Origin: Lysinibacillus sphaericus
Lineage (GTDB): Bacteria; Bacillota; Bacilli; Bacillales_A; Planococcaceae
NCBI RefSeq assembly: GCF_006864135.1
Contig: NZ_SADV01000008.1
Span: forward strand, 1 to 64,000
Direction of reading: 5' to 3'
Length of the DNA: 64,000 bases
Made by a program: the position numbers and the translations under genes. The notes beneath the pieces are model-generated. The model did no database searches. It was given only the letters and a program-made list of their open reading frames with translations, and was not told where the DNA came from. Below are positions 42,938 to 51,657 of the stretch, in pieces. Numbering within the stretch: the stretch's first letter is position 1; each line of letters opens with the position of its first letter.

Positions 42938-43054
42938 CAATTATGCCTCGGCATAATTGCGTCCGGAATCGGCTTTGTGTTTACACAAAGAACTCCTTTT
43001 CCGATTCCGTGACCTCCGCCGGATGCTTTAACTTCTTTTCGCTGAAAGAAGTTA
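42938..43054. repeat. Intergenic repeat family A, copy 4 (compact)
   Basis: A complete short copy, CAATTATGCCTCGGCATAATT to CGCTGAAAGAAGTTA. It has nested inverted repeats: GGAATCGG / CCGATTCC enclosing CTTTGTG / CACAAAG, and TTAACTTCTTTT / GAAAGAAGTTAA. The final TTA is the alaS stop codon. Confidence 0.85.
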
Positions 43055-45712
43055 AATGGATTTAACATAATCATACACAGAAAGTAGTGCTTCATCAAGT
43101 TTTGACGCTTCTTTCGCACCTGCCATCGCCATATCTGGACGACCGCCACCTTTACCACCACATGCTTCAGCTACCATTTTTACGATATTTCCTGCGTGGT
43201 AATTACCACCAACTAAATCTTTTGTTACACCAGCACATAGCATAACTTTTTCGCCATCGACAGCACCAAGAACGATAACAGCTTTAGGCATTTTTACTTT
43301 CAAGTCGTCCATCATTTGACGAAGTTGATTATTGTCCTTCGCCTCAACTTTAGTAGATAAAACAGTTACATCCCCAAAAGTTTGCGCTGCATCCACAATT
43401 GCGCCTGCTTGTGCATTCGCGATTTTTTGTGATAATGCCTCATTTTCACGTTGTAAATCTTTGTAGTCAGCTTGTAACGCCTGTACTTTTGTCACAATAT
43501 CTTTTGAATTTGCTTTTAATAATGCTGCAGCCTCGTTTAATAGAGCTTCTTCCTCTTTTACTGCTTCATATGCAACTTTACCTGTCACAGCCTCGATACG
43601 ACGTGTGCCTGCACCGATACCACCTTCTGAAACAATTTTGAAGAAACCAATTTCAGAAGAACGTTTTACGTGAATACCACCGCAAAGCTCAATAGAGTAG
43701 TCACCAATTGAAACAACGCGAACGATATCGCCATATTTCTCACCGAATAGCGCCATTGCTCCCATAGCTTTCGCTTCATCGATGCCTTTTTCTGCAATAA
43801 CGACCTCTATATCATCCCACACTTTTTCATTTACAATACGTTCAATTTGTTGTAATTCCTCTTTTGTCACTTGTCCAAAGTGAGAGAAGTCAAAGCGTAA
43901 GCGATCAGGTCCTACATATGATCCTGCTTGGCTAACATGGTCGCCCAGTACATCTTTTAGCGCACGTTGCATAATATGTGTTGCTGTATGGTTTTTAATA
44001 ATTAAATTACGTTCTTCACGGCTAACTACTGCTTTCACTGCATCTTCAACTTGCATTTCGCCAGTTTCTACAAGTACAGTATGAAGCGGCTGACCATTTG
44101 GAGCTTTTTGTACATCTTTTACAATAGCAGTAAAGCTATCATTAGAAATAACACCGCTATCCGCTATTTGACCACCCATTTCAGCATAGAATGGTGTTTT
44201 AGCTAAAATAACTAATGCTTCTTGCCCTTCAGATGCTACCTTTGACACTTGCCCGTTGACAATGATCGCTGCAATTTCTGTATTTGTCGTTAATGTATCA
44301 TAACCAACAAATTCACTCGCAACCGTCAAGTTTGCTAACACTTCGTTTTGTACTTGCATAGAATCCACATCTTGACGAGCTGCACGTGCGCGTTCACGTT
44401 GTTCTTCCATTGCTGCTTCAAAGCCGTCATGATCTACCTTCATGTCTACTTCTTCTGCATACTCTTCTGTTAATTCGATTGGGAAACCATAAGTATCATA
44501 TAATCGGAATGCATCTGCACCTGGAATATAGTCATGGCCAGCTGCTTTTTGAGCTTCTACTACTTCGTTAAAGATAGCAAGACCACCGTCTAATGTTTCA
44601 TGGAAGCGAATTTCTTCATTTTTAATAACACGTTGGATAAACTCACATTTTTCCGTTACTTCTGGGTAGAAATCATTCATGATTTCACCAACAGTTGGTA
44701 CTAATTCAAACATAAATGGCTTTTCAATGCCGATTTGTTTTGCATAGCGCACTGCACGACGTAGTAAACGACGTAATACATAACCACGACCTTCATTTGA
44801 AGGAAGAGCACCATCACCAATGGCAAACGCCACTGTACGGATATGGTCAGCGATAACTTTAAATGGTGTATTAATATCTTCTTCTGAACCGAAGATTTCA
44901 CTTAGTGCTACTTCACCTGGACGTTTGTATTTGCGATTCGCTAACTGCTCAATTTTTTCAATAATCGGCATGAATAAATCAGTATCAAAGTTCGTTGGAA
45001 CATTTTGAACAACTGATACGATACGCTCTAGACCCATACCAGTATCAATATTTTGTTTTGGAAGTGGTGTATACGTACCATCAGGATTATGGTTGAATTG
45101 AGAGAACACTAAGTTCCAAATTTCAAGATAACGTTCATTTTCACCACCTGGGTACATTTCTGGATCATTTTCATCTGAACCGTATTCTTCCCCACGGTCA
45201 TAAAAAATTTCTGAGTTAGGACCAGATGGACCTTCACCAATATCCCAGAAGTTCCCCTCAAGTCGGATTAAACGCTCTTCAGGAATACCAATTTCGTTAT
45301 GCCAAACGTCATACGCCTCTTGATCTTCAGGATGGATCGTAATAGATAAAAGGTCTGGATCAAAGCCCATCCATTTTTTATCTGTTAAAAATTCCCAAGC
45401 AAAATGAATAGCTTCTTTTTTGAAGTAATCCCCAATTGAGAAGTTACCTAGCATTTCGAAAAATGTATGATGTCGAGCCGTTTTACCTACGTTTTCAATA
45501 TCATTTGTACGAATTGATTTTTGTGCATTTGTAATACGTGGATTTTCAGGAATGATACGACCATCGAAATATGGTTTAAGTGTTGCAACACCTGAGTTAA
45601 TCCAAAGTAATGATGGGTCATTGATTGGCACAAGTGGTGCTGATGGTTCATGATGATGACTTTTTTCTTTAAAGAATTCTAAATACATGCGACGAATTTC
45701 TACTGCTTTCAT
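43052..45712 (-). CDS. alaS: Alanyl-tRNA synthetase
   Basis: 886 residues. It charges tRNA-Ala. The catalytic domain begins with [20 protein letters not shown] and [13 protein letters not shown]; editing-domain Zn ligands are in [16 protein letters not shown] and [10 protein letters not shown]. The C-terminal DHHA1 domain contains [14 protein letters not shown]. Full length. A T-box leader lies upstream. Its stop codon coincides with the end of an intergenic repeat. Confidence 0.98.
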   Translation of the reverse strand: MKAVEIRRMYLEFFKEKSHHHEPSAPLVPINDPSLLWINSGVATLKPYFDGRIIPENPRITNAQKSIRTNDIENVGKTARHHTFFEMLGNFSIGDYFKKEAIHFAWEFLTDKKWMGFDPDLLSITIHPEDQEAYDVWHNEIGIPEERLIRLEGNFWDIGEGPSGPNSEIFYDRGEEYGSDENDPEMYPGGENERYLEIWNLVFSQFNHNPDGTYTPLPKQNIDTGMGLERIVSVVQNVPTNFDTDLFMPIIEKIEQLANRKYKRPGEVALSEIFGSEEDINTPFKVIADHIRTVAFAIGDGALPSNEGRGYVLRRLLRRAVRYAKQIGIEKPFMFELVPTVGEIMNDFYPEVTEKCEFIQRVIKNEEIRFHETLDGGLAIFNEVVEAQKAAGHDYIPGADAFRLYDTYGFPIELTEEYAEEVDMKVDHDGFEAAMEEQRERARAARQDVDSMQVQNEVLANLTVASEFVGYDTLTTNTEIAAIIVNGQVSKVASEGQEALVILAKTPFYAEMGGQIADSGVISNDSFTAIVKDVQKAPNGQPLHTVLVETGEMQVEDAVKAVVSREERNLIIKNHTATHIMQRALKDVLGDHVSQAGSYVGPDRLRFDFSHFGQVTKEELQQIERIVNEKVWDDIEVVIAEKGIDEAKAMGAMALFGEKYGDIVRVVSIGDYSIELCGGIHVKRSSEIGFFKIVSEGGIGAGTRRIEAVTGKVAYEAVKEEEALLNEAAALLKANSKDIVTKVQALQADYKDLQRENEALSQKIANAQAGAIVDAAQTFGDVTVLSTKVEAKDNNQLRQMMDDLKVKMPKAVIVLGAVDGEKVMLCAGVTKDLVGGNYHAGNIVKMVAEACGGKGGGRPDMAMAGAKEASKLDEALLSVYDYVKSI

Positions 45713-45765
45713 TTGAAAAGTTCCTCCCTATATGTTTTGTAAAATCACGAAATGAATCCGCAAAT

Positions 45766-45800
45766 CAATTTTGCCTTGGCGTAAGCTTTCACGCAGATAA
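45766..45800. repeat. Degenerate left end of repeat family A
   Basis: CAATTTTGCCTTGGCGTAAG and CTTTCACGCAGATAAAC match the left module of the family. It lies between the T-box terminator and alaS. Confidence 0.4.
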
Positions 45801-46080
45801 ACATAAAAAAGCCCACATCCCAAAAAAGGGACGAGGACTTGTGATTTGTCTCGCGGTACCACCCTAGTTGTAAGTAAAAGTATACTTACCTCTTTAGCAC
45901 TTGTAACGTAAGTGAACGGCAGGGATTAACTGCACTCTGGAGTAGCTTTCGGTATTTGCTATTGTGAGGATTTTTTCAGCCAAGAAATCCCTTTCTTTTA
46001 CACGCACAAATACGTACTTTTTCCATCATCGTTTTTTACTATTTTCTAACGAGAATTATAAAAAAAATATGTTCTTCTGT
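45800..46080 (-). promoter_or_regulatory. T-box leader of alaS
   Basis: The minus strand carries the diagnostic T-box AGGGTGGTACCGCGAGA (45848-45866). It is followed by an intrinsic terminator (GTCCCTTTTTTGGGATGTGGGC then TTTTTTATG, 45804-45835) whose left arm can pair with the antiterminator. Upstream Stem I sequence includes a GCT triplet (45946-45944) that could be the alanine specifier. Uncharged tRNA-Ala would favour read-through into alaS. Confidence 0.93.
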
Positions 46081-46108
46081 CAATTGGCACTATAATTGCT
46101 AATCATAA

Positions 46109-47074
46109 CTAAGCAATCATTTTTTTAAAATAAGCCCACATTCCCCAAGTAAAAACGACTAGAAACACAGTAATTATGATTGTCGCTATTGGAGAATCTT
46201 GATATGGTAACGGAACATTCATTCCAAAAAAGCTTGTAATGACTGATAAAGGTAACATAATAGTTGAAATGACCGTTAATAAATTGAGCTTTTCTATTGA
46301 TTTACCACTTATAATAGAAAAATACGTATCCAAAGTACTGTTTACTAAATCTCTATAAGTTTCTGTTGATTCTACAATTCGTTCTAGATGATCATTTAAA
46401 TCTTTATAGAAAGGTATATTTTCCTCACGAATTTCAAATTTCCACTGTCCATTACTATTTGAAAAAATTCTTTTTTGGGGCATAATTGCTTGTCGAATTA
46501 AAATAATAGTTCTTTTTAGTGCAAGGAATTCTTCCGTAACTTCTTTTGGTTCATAATCATATATTTCTTCTTCTAGCTCATCAATCCGTGCTCTAATTCG
46601 CTCTAAAACCGGGAAGTATTCATCCGTAATGCCATCGATAATAGTATGCAATAGAAAATCGGTACCCTTATCTAAATACTTTGTACTATTTAAACACACA
46701 TTCTCAATATGACCTAGCCATTTAAGTTTTTGTTTATGAACCGTTACAACATAGTTAGGACCCATAAAAATGTTTAACTCTACTGTTGTTATTTCATTGC
46801 TGCTTTTTTCATTATAAATTGGTGCATGGAAAACAAAAAATTTATATTCCCCATAATTATCCATTTTAGGACGTGAACCTTCATTAAGACAGTCCTCAAC
46901 TGCTAATGGATGAAAACCAAATATTTCAGCTATATCATTCAAGTCATTGTAATTGTATGCATATAAATCAACCCATAACAAATCCTCAGCATGAAGGTTA
47001 TGATTAAATTCTTTAATCTCAAAATTATGTTGTACTGCGCTATTTCCTTTTTTAAAATAATGGATTTTTATCAT
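46109..47074 (-). CDS. corA: CorA family Mg2+ transporter
   Basis: 321 residues. A long soluble N-terminal domain and helical stalk are followed by two C-terminal membrane helices; the first ends with the pore signature FFGMNVPLP (GMN). PLAVEDCLN and KFFVFHAPIY are typical. An M-box riboswitch lies upstream, matching a role in Mg2+ uptake. Confidence 0.95.
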   Translation of the reverse strand: MIKIHYFKKGNSAVQHNFEIKEFNHNLHAEDLLWVDLYAYNYNDLNDIAEIFGFHPLAVEDCLNEGSRPKMDNYGEYKFFVFHAPIYNEKSSNEITTVELNIFMGPNYVVTVHKQKLKWLGHIENVCLNSTKYLDKGTDFLLHTIIDGITDEYFPVLERIRARIDELEEEIYDYEPKEVTEEFLALKRTIILIRQAIMPQKRIFSNSNGQWKFEIREENIPFYKDLNDHLERIVESTETYRDLVNSTLDTYFSIISGKSIEKLNLLTVISTIMLPLSVITSFFGMNVPLPYQDSPIATIIITVFLVVFTWGMWAYFKKMIA

Positions 47075-47162
47075 TGTTCTTCACCTCATGTTTTATTATT
47101 TAAGGAAAACAAATAGGTGACGTTATTGATTATATTTTAGCTTGTTTTAGAAGCGTTTCTCA

Positions 47163-47258
47163 TCAATACCCATTCGTTTTTGGCGATAAGAAATCGACAA
47201 TCCTTAATTCTTCACTACTACCTAACATTTTCGTATTCGGTTCAGGGCCACTATCCAT
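47163..47258 (-). CDS. 31-codon ORF between the M-box terminator and corA (candidate leader peptide)
   Basis: MDSGPEPNTKMLGSSEELRI and on to SPKTNGY. GGAAGGTGATGAG lies just upstream of the ATG at 47258, a strong ribosome binding site. It starts 23 bp beyond the M-box terminator and ends about 90 bp before corA. The Asp/Pro/Glu-rich N terminus recalls the ribosome-destabilising start of enterobacterial MgtL, which senses low Mg2+; that role here is inference. Confidence 0.5.
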   Translation of the reverse strand: MDSGPEPNTKMLGSSEELRIVDFLSPKTNGY

Positions 47259-47280
47259 TTCTCATCACCTTCCTTAAATA

Positions 47281-47315
47281 ACAAAAACACACCTTCAACG
47301 AATGAAGGCGTGTTG
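47281..47315 (-). terminator. M-box expression-platform terminator
   Basis: AACACGCCTTCA / TGAAGGTGTGTT stem (minus strand, one mismatch) followed by TTTTGTTATTT, between the M-box aptamer and the leader ORF. Confidence 0.85.
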
Positions 47316-47370
47316 AATACACGTATCAAAGAACAGCATAGTTAAAAAACTACTCTGCTTTCTTCCTTCA

Positions 47371-47520
47371 AACGTTGAGTTTTAGCACTATGCGGCATAG
47401 GGATTACACCAGCTACGTTAAAAAACACCTTATTTCGATGATTTCTGTTGACCCATTGGCGTCTCTCGACATTTTTGGGCAGTAGCGTATCTCCAGCATA
47501 GGAGCCTCACCTAACGAAGG
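47371..47520 (-). promoter_or_regulatory. M-box (ykoK) Mg2+ riboswitch
   Basis: The minus strand reads CGTTAGGTGAGGCTCCTATG, CTACTGCCCAAAAATGTCGAG, AGACGCCAATGGGTCAACAG, AATAAGGTGTTTTTTAACG, AGCTGGTGTAATCCCTATGC and TAGTGCTAAAACTCAACG, in the order of the M-box consensus. High Mg2+ folds the aptamer and allows the downstream terminator, turning off corA. Confidence 0.95.
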
Positions 47521-47621
47521 GATTGTTATTTTTATAGTTCCTGTAAATCATAATGCATAGTGTGACAACTGTCAAACGGAACATCGAATTTTAAAAATCT
47601 TTAAACAGTTGCCCACTAAAA

Positions 47622-49058
47622 TTAATGATTATTTTTCAAAAAGTTTTCTACCCGATTAACGAATTCTTCTCTATTATAAGAATTATAAAGTGCGCTGGCT
47701 AAACGAACTGAGTCCCCAAAGAAAAAGCGCTCATATAGTGTTTGTCTTGTACCAAAGCTGCTCATCGTTAAATCCCAAGCTAGGCGGAATTTTTTGACGC
47801 GCTCCTTTCCGCCATCCTGAAAAGACTGTAAATAATGCTCAAGATCGCCGTCATCCGCAGTAAATGCTTTTTCACTTGGAATGGACATTAATCCGCTTGC
47901 GCCAAGTAACTGGATAATTTCTGTAAAGGTCGGATACACTTTAGGGAACATCTGAATAGCTACTTGTACTGTTGGAAGATCAGGTCTTATAAAACCAAAT
48001 TCATCACTTTTTGCTTCTACTTCAGACTTTATCAGTAAGGCCTTCATCGTTTCTAATGTCACGATGATATCCACGACCTTTTGCTGCACATGTTGATACC
48101 CGCCAATATTTATCGTATTTACAATTGACTGTACAACACCTAAGACAAATTCTGTTTTAGCAATTTGACGTGTCAGAACTTGATGTAAACCATATGTTTG
48201 AAAACCACTTACGTTCAAAAAGCTATTAGCAACTTCCACATTCTCATAATAAAAGACGCGTTCCCACGGCACTACCACATTATCAAACACAACGATTGCA
48301 TCCATTTCCTCGTAACGACTACTTAATGGATAATCAAAAACCGATTCTCCTCCGATAAATGATTGCCTACATAAAAACTTTAAACCTTTTGTATTACTTG
48401 GGATTGAGAAAGCAAAGCCTTTTCCTTCATCAAAACCATTTGTTGATATAACAAGGAGTTCATCTGTAATTCCTCCCTGTGTCGCTAGTAATCTCGCACC
48501 TTTAATTACTAATCCTTCGCTCGTTTTATCTACAATTTTAGCAGCAATTGTTACATCTTCATCTTCAAAATAAAATTTTTGACGGTTTACTTGTGGCTCG
48601 ATAAATGTATGTGTCATCGTCAAATCGTTCTCACGAGCATACTCATAAAATTTTAACAAATGCTGCGGGAAACAATTTGGCTTATCTTTCAAATATTCTG
48701 CCACTGATGCTAGCGCCATTAATGTCGTATTCATGTAATCTGGGCTTCTCCCCATAAGGCCATTATTGGATAATGCCCACTCTCGTATTGCATTACGTCT
48801 TTTCACGAGATCATCGACTGTCACCGCTTGAAGGAAAGACATACCTACACGCTTATTGCTTGTCGGTGAAACATATGTCATCTTTTCAAGCAATGCCTCT
48901 TCATTTTGTAAATCAAAAAGCTTTGCCTGACTCTGCATTACTCCCTTAAATGCTGGATACTCAGACACCTTCCCTGTGACAACTTTCCCATCAATCGAAA
49001 TATAAGTTTGTAAAGCGTCAATACGGTCAATATATTGTTTTCCTGTAATTACTGGCAT
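47622..49058 (-). CDS. HpaB-family 4-hydroxyphenylacetate 3-hydroxylase-like flavin monooxygenase
   Basis: 478 residues. Large subunit of a two-component FADH2-dependent aromatic hydroxylase: ITGKQYIDRIDAL at the start, THTFIEPQVNR, GLVIKGARLLATQGGITDEL, FDNVVVPWERVFYYENVE and the late LLGASGLMSIPSEKAF. The reductase partner (HpaC) is not in the window. The neighbours do not indicate the aromatic substrate. AGGGGTGACTGC precedes the ATG. Confidence 0.93.
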   Translation of the reverse strand: MPVITGKQYIDRIDALQTYISIDGKVVTGKVSEYPAFKGVMQSQAKLFDLQNEEALLEKMTYVSPTSNKRVGMSFLQAVTVDDLVKRRNAIREWALSNNGLMGRSPDYMNTTLMALASVAEYLKDKPNCFPQHLLKFYEYARENDLTMTHTFIEPQVNRQKFYFEDEDVTIAAKIVDKTSEGLVIKGARLLATQGGITDELLVISTNGFDEGKGFAFSIPSNTKGLKFLCRQSFIGGESVFDYPLSSRYEEMDAIVVFDNVVVPWERVFYYENVEVANSFLNVSGFQTYGLHQVLTRQIAKTEFVLGVVQSIVNTINIGGYQHVQQKVVDIIVTLETMKALLIKSEVEAKSDEFGFIRPDLPTVQVAIQMFPKVYPTFTEIIQLLGASGLMSIPSEKAFTADDGDLEHYLQSFQDGGKERVKKFRLAWDLTMSSFGTRQTLYERFFFGDSVRLASALYNSYNREEFVNRVENFLKNNH

Positions 49059-49402
49059 GCAGTCACCCCTAAACGTTACAAATGTTTTTATACTTGATTA
49101 GTATATGAATTTTCCTAATATTAGGTTCCGATTATGCCAACTGTATTATAGCAAACCCTCAGTTTCTCATACTGTATTACTTTTTAAATACAGTTAAAAG
49201 TCTGCAATTATTGCACGATTTTTCAGTTACTTTAGAAAAAAACGATTTCAATTAGCACTTTTTTAACGAGTTCAATTTTGCGACACATTCATAAAAAAGT
49301 CCTTTTCAACTAGTACAGATTCGCTAGATTTTTTGTATATGCAGGTGTAAGATAGCTTCGTAACCAAAACGAAAAACATCTTTTTATAAAAGGAGAATAT
49401 AT
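49059..49402. other. Intergenic between hpaB-like gene and small ORF
   Basis: A divergent promoter region. It contains the perfect 12-bp palindrome CCTAATATTAGG (49114-49125), about 55 bp upstream of the hpaB-like start, a possible operator. Otherwise AT-rich and without genes. Confidence 0.4.
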
Positions 49403-49591
49403 ATGAATAAACAAATCCTCTCATACGTGGCGGAAATGGAAGCTGCTTTAATGAATAAAATGGAGGATCATAATGAAGAAAATCTTTTATTTTCTATTGC
49501 TTCAGATATGATTGCCAAAGAAAAAGATCAATTTAAAAATGTTTGCCAAGCATATGAAGTCGTTAAACATCATTTAGTTAGTATTCACTAA
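49403..49591 (+). CDS. Small hypothetical protein (62 aa)
   Basis: MNKQILSYVAEMEAALMNKM is followed by an acidic-helical stretch (EDHNEENLLFSIASDMIAKE) and ends VVKHHLVSIH. All-helical by composition. AAAAGGAG eight bases upstream of the ATG supports expression. No family recognised. Confidence 0.65.
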   Translation: MNKQILSYVAEMEAALMNKMEDHNEENLLFSIASDMIAKEKDQFKNVCQAYEVVKHHLVSIH

Positions 49592-49603
49592 ATCAATTGC
49601 CAT

Positions 49604-49725
49604 GCGAAAGCGTAGCGGCAGCAGCAGATGTTTTTTGCGCGAAAGCGTAGCGGCAGCAGCAGATGTTTTTTGCGCGAAAGCGTAGCGGCAGCAGTAGATG
49701 TTTGGACACCCGCTGGAAGAAGTTA
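49604..49725. repeat. Three tandem 35-bp repeats ending in the family A terminus
   Basis: Unit GCGAAAGCGTAGCGGCAGCA + GCAGATGTTTTTTGC, starting at 49604, 49639 and 49674 without spacers. The last unit runs into GGACACCCGCTGGAAGAAGTTA, the right end of repeat family A. Confidence 0.85.
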
Positions 49726-49737
49726 AAAAATCGCACA

Positions 49738-49771
49738 AAAAACCCGATCAATTCAGAATTGATCGGGTTTT
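49738..49771. terminator. Bidirectional terminator
   Basis: AAACCCGATCAATTC / GAATTGATCGGGTTT perfect 15-bp stem with A and T tracts on both sides, after the deacetylase gene. Confidence 0.9.
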
Positions 49772-49778
49772 ATATATT

Positions 49779-51485
49779 TTACTGCGCGTATGGGAGAACC
49801 ATTTTTTGGAATTGCGCATTTGTTGTTTGTTGATTACTAGATAAGCGTTTAATTTGATAGACATCATCGTACGGATTGTTATAGCCATGCTTCGTTGAAA
49901 ATGCCATTGTGAATCCAGCTTCCTTTACCGCATTAATGATATTCGCATTATATTGCCCAAACGGATAAGCAAAAGCCTTAGCATTCGGAATAATTGCTAT
50001 ACTACGCTGTAAATCCTGAACAACCTCATGATAAGGTGTTAGAAGCATTTTGCCTTTATTCCCTTCTAAAACATGTAAATTGTAAGTGTGTGAATCAAAC
50101 GCAAAAACATCTTGCATATTTGTTATATCTTGACGTGAAAGGGGCTGTAAATCATTATAATTAAAAATTTGTCCATCTTTCGCACTTTCATTACGGGACG
50201 TAATTAAAAATTGTGTAGCTTTAAAGCCATTGTTTTTAAGTACAGGATACGCATATTCACGTGTCGACAATAGGCCATCATCAAAAGTCAAAACAATTGA
50301 ATAGGCAGGCAGTGTAATTTCATTGCGCATAAAACGCCATAATTCATCTACAGTAATGGTTTCGTAGTTTTTACTTTTTAAATACTTCATTTCATTTGTA
50401 AATTGAACATCTGTTACCGTAGTACTTAAATTTTTGAATCGCCCAAGCTCATGCTCTTTTAATACATGATGATACATCATTACTGGGACACCACGATCAA
50501 TCGCTACTTTAGAGCTATGGATATATCCTTCACGGCCGCCAAGTACTGTTACGTACCAAGCCCCTTCTTTCCGCAATATCGGATAACGGCGATTTGTATC
50601 TAGTTTAGCAAATGGCTGCATCGCTTTTGTTTTATTATCATAAATCTCACTGTTTGCAGAAGTAGGGATGAAATACTCATTTTTCATGTCATTGTCCTTA
50701 CCAACATTTTTATATGAAGGAGTATTTAAAAATTTCACCTTTGATTTTTCGGCATAAACATATGATTTCCCCCAACGAACTTGAACATATATTGGGTCCA
50801 TTGAATCTACAACTTCTAGCTGTTGCCCTTTTATTAACGTAGCAATAGCCATCTCTTTTTCACGGCGGAAATCATAAAGCATTACGTTTTCTAACGCCTC
50901 TATATAGCCATTTTGTTTACTAGGAGGAGTTGTAGTTGGTTTTTCAACAGGCTTTGTGGTATTTGTATTTGTATTTGTTGAATTTTGACCTTTTTCTTTC
51001 ACTACAAAATTACTATGTACGTAGCCTAAGCGTCCGTTCACAGCAATTCCATACCAATTACCCATTCCGCTAAATATAGGGAAGCGAACTCCCTCTGACA
51101 ATGTAGCAAATTGAACAAGTTTACTGCCAGTATTATCGTAAATCGGTGCAACCTTTGTTGCGACAATATAATCCGTTATTTTAGCAACAGTTGGGACTGT
51201 GTTTTTATAAGTTGTTGCTGGAACAACGGTTGTATAACGTTTTTCAACATAACCATAATAACCAGCCCAACGAATTTGCCACCAATTGGCTCCATAGTCT
51301 TTTGTTACTTCAAAAGTTTGTCCTGCAGATAATGTCCCCACCTGAACTAGTGAGCCTGAACGATTATCAAAGACAGTTGCTTCCTCATTCATTTGGATGA
51401 CAGTATTTTTTGCATATGCTTTTTCTGCAAAAGGTAATAGCATCATGAATAGAAGCAATAATAATAAGCGTTTCAATTTATTCAC
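49779..51485 (-). CDS. Secreted polysaccharide deacetylase with SH3-like repeats
   Basis: 568 residues. A signal peptide (LKRLLLLLLFMMLLPFAEKAYA) is followed by four SH3-type wall-binding modules (about residues 30-85, 108-165, 190-245 and 270-325), with a Thr/Asn/Pro linker around 170-190. Then a NodB-type carbohydrate esterase 4 domain: GVPVMMYHHVL, VLTFDDGLLST (metal Asp), FDSHTYNLH (metal His pair) and AFAYPFGQYN. It would deacetylate a wall glycan. It is monocistronic. Confidence 0.93.
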   Translation of the reverse strand: MNKLKRLLLLLLFMMLLPFAEKAYAKNTVIQMNEEATVFDNRSGSLVQVGTLSAGQTFEVTKDYGANWWQIRWAGYYGYVEKRYTTVVPATTYKNTVPTVAKITDYIVATKVAPIYDNTGSKLVQFATLSEGVRFPIFSGMGNWYGIAVNGRLGYVHSNFVVKEKGQNSTNTNTNTTKPVEKPTTTPPSKQNGYIEALENVMLYDFRREKEMAIATLIKGQQLEVVDSMDPIYVQVRWGKSYVYAEKSKVKFLNTPSYKNVGKDNDMKNEYFIPTSANSEIYDNKTKAMQPFAKLDTNRRYPILRKEGAWYVTVLGGREGYIHSSKVAIDRGVPVMMYHHVLKEHELGRFKNLSTTVTDVQFTNEMKYLKSKNYETITVDELWRFMRNEITLPAYSIVLTFDDGLLSTREYAYPVLKNNGFKATQFLITSRNESAKDGQIFNYNDLQPLSRQDITNMQDVFAFDSHTYNLHVLEGNKGKMLLTPYHEVVQDLQRSIAIIPNAKAFAYPFGQYNANIINAVKEAGFTMAFSTKHGYNNPYDDVYQIKRLSSNQQTTNAQFQKMVLPYAQ

Positions 51486-51657
51486 CTCAAAAAATTTTTA
51501 ATTATCTTTTACTGCAATCATTAGACGATTTTCCAACCAATAAAAGTTTATTGGTATTAATTTCATAAATCATATTTTCCAAGATCTTATTGAGGAGATG
51601 CCCAATCTATTGTTTCAGAACTCTTGGTGCTAAAGGGATTAAATTTATGATATTAAC

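Noticed and set aside
49604..49725. CRISPR-like 35-bp periodic repeats
   Set aside because: Units are directly adjacent with no unique spacers, and there are no cas genes; they are tandem repeats.
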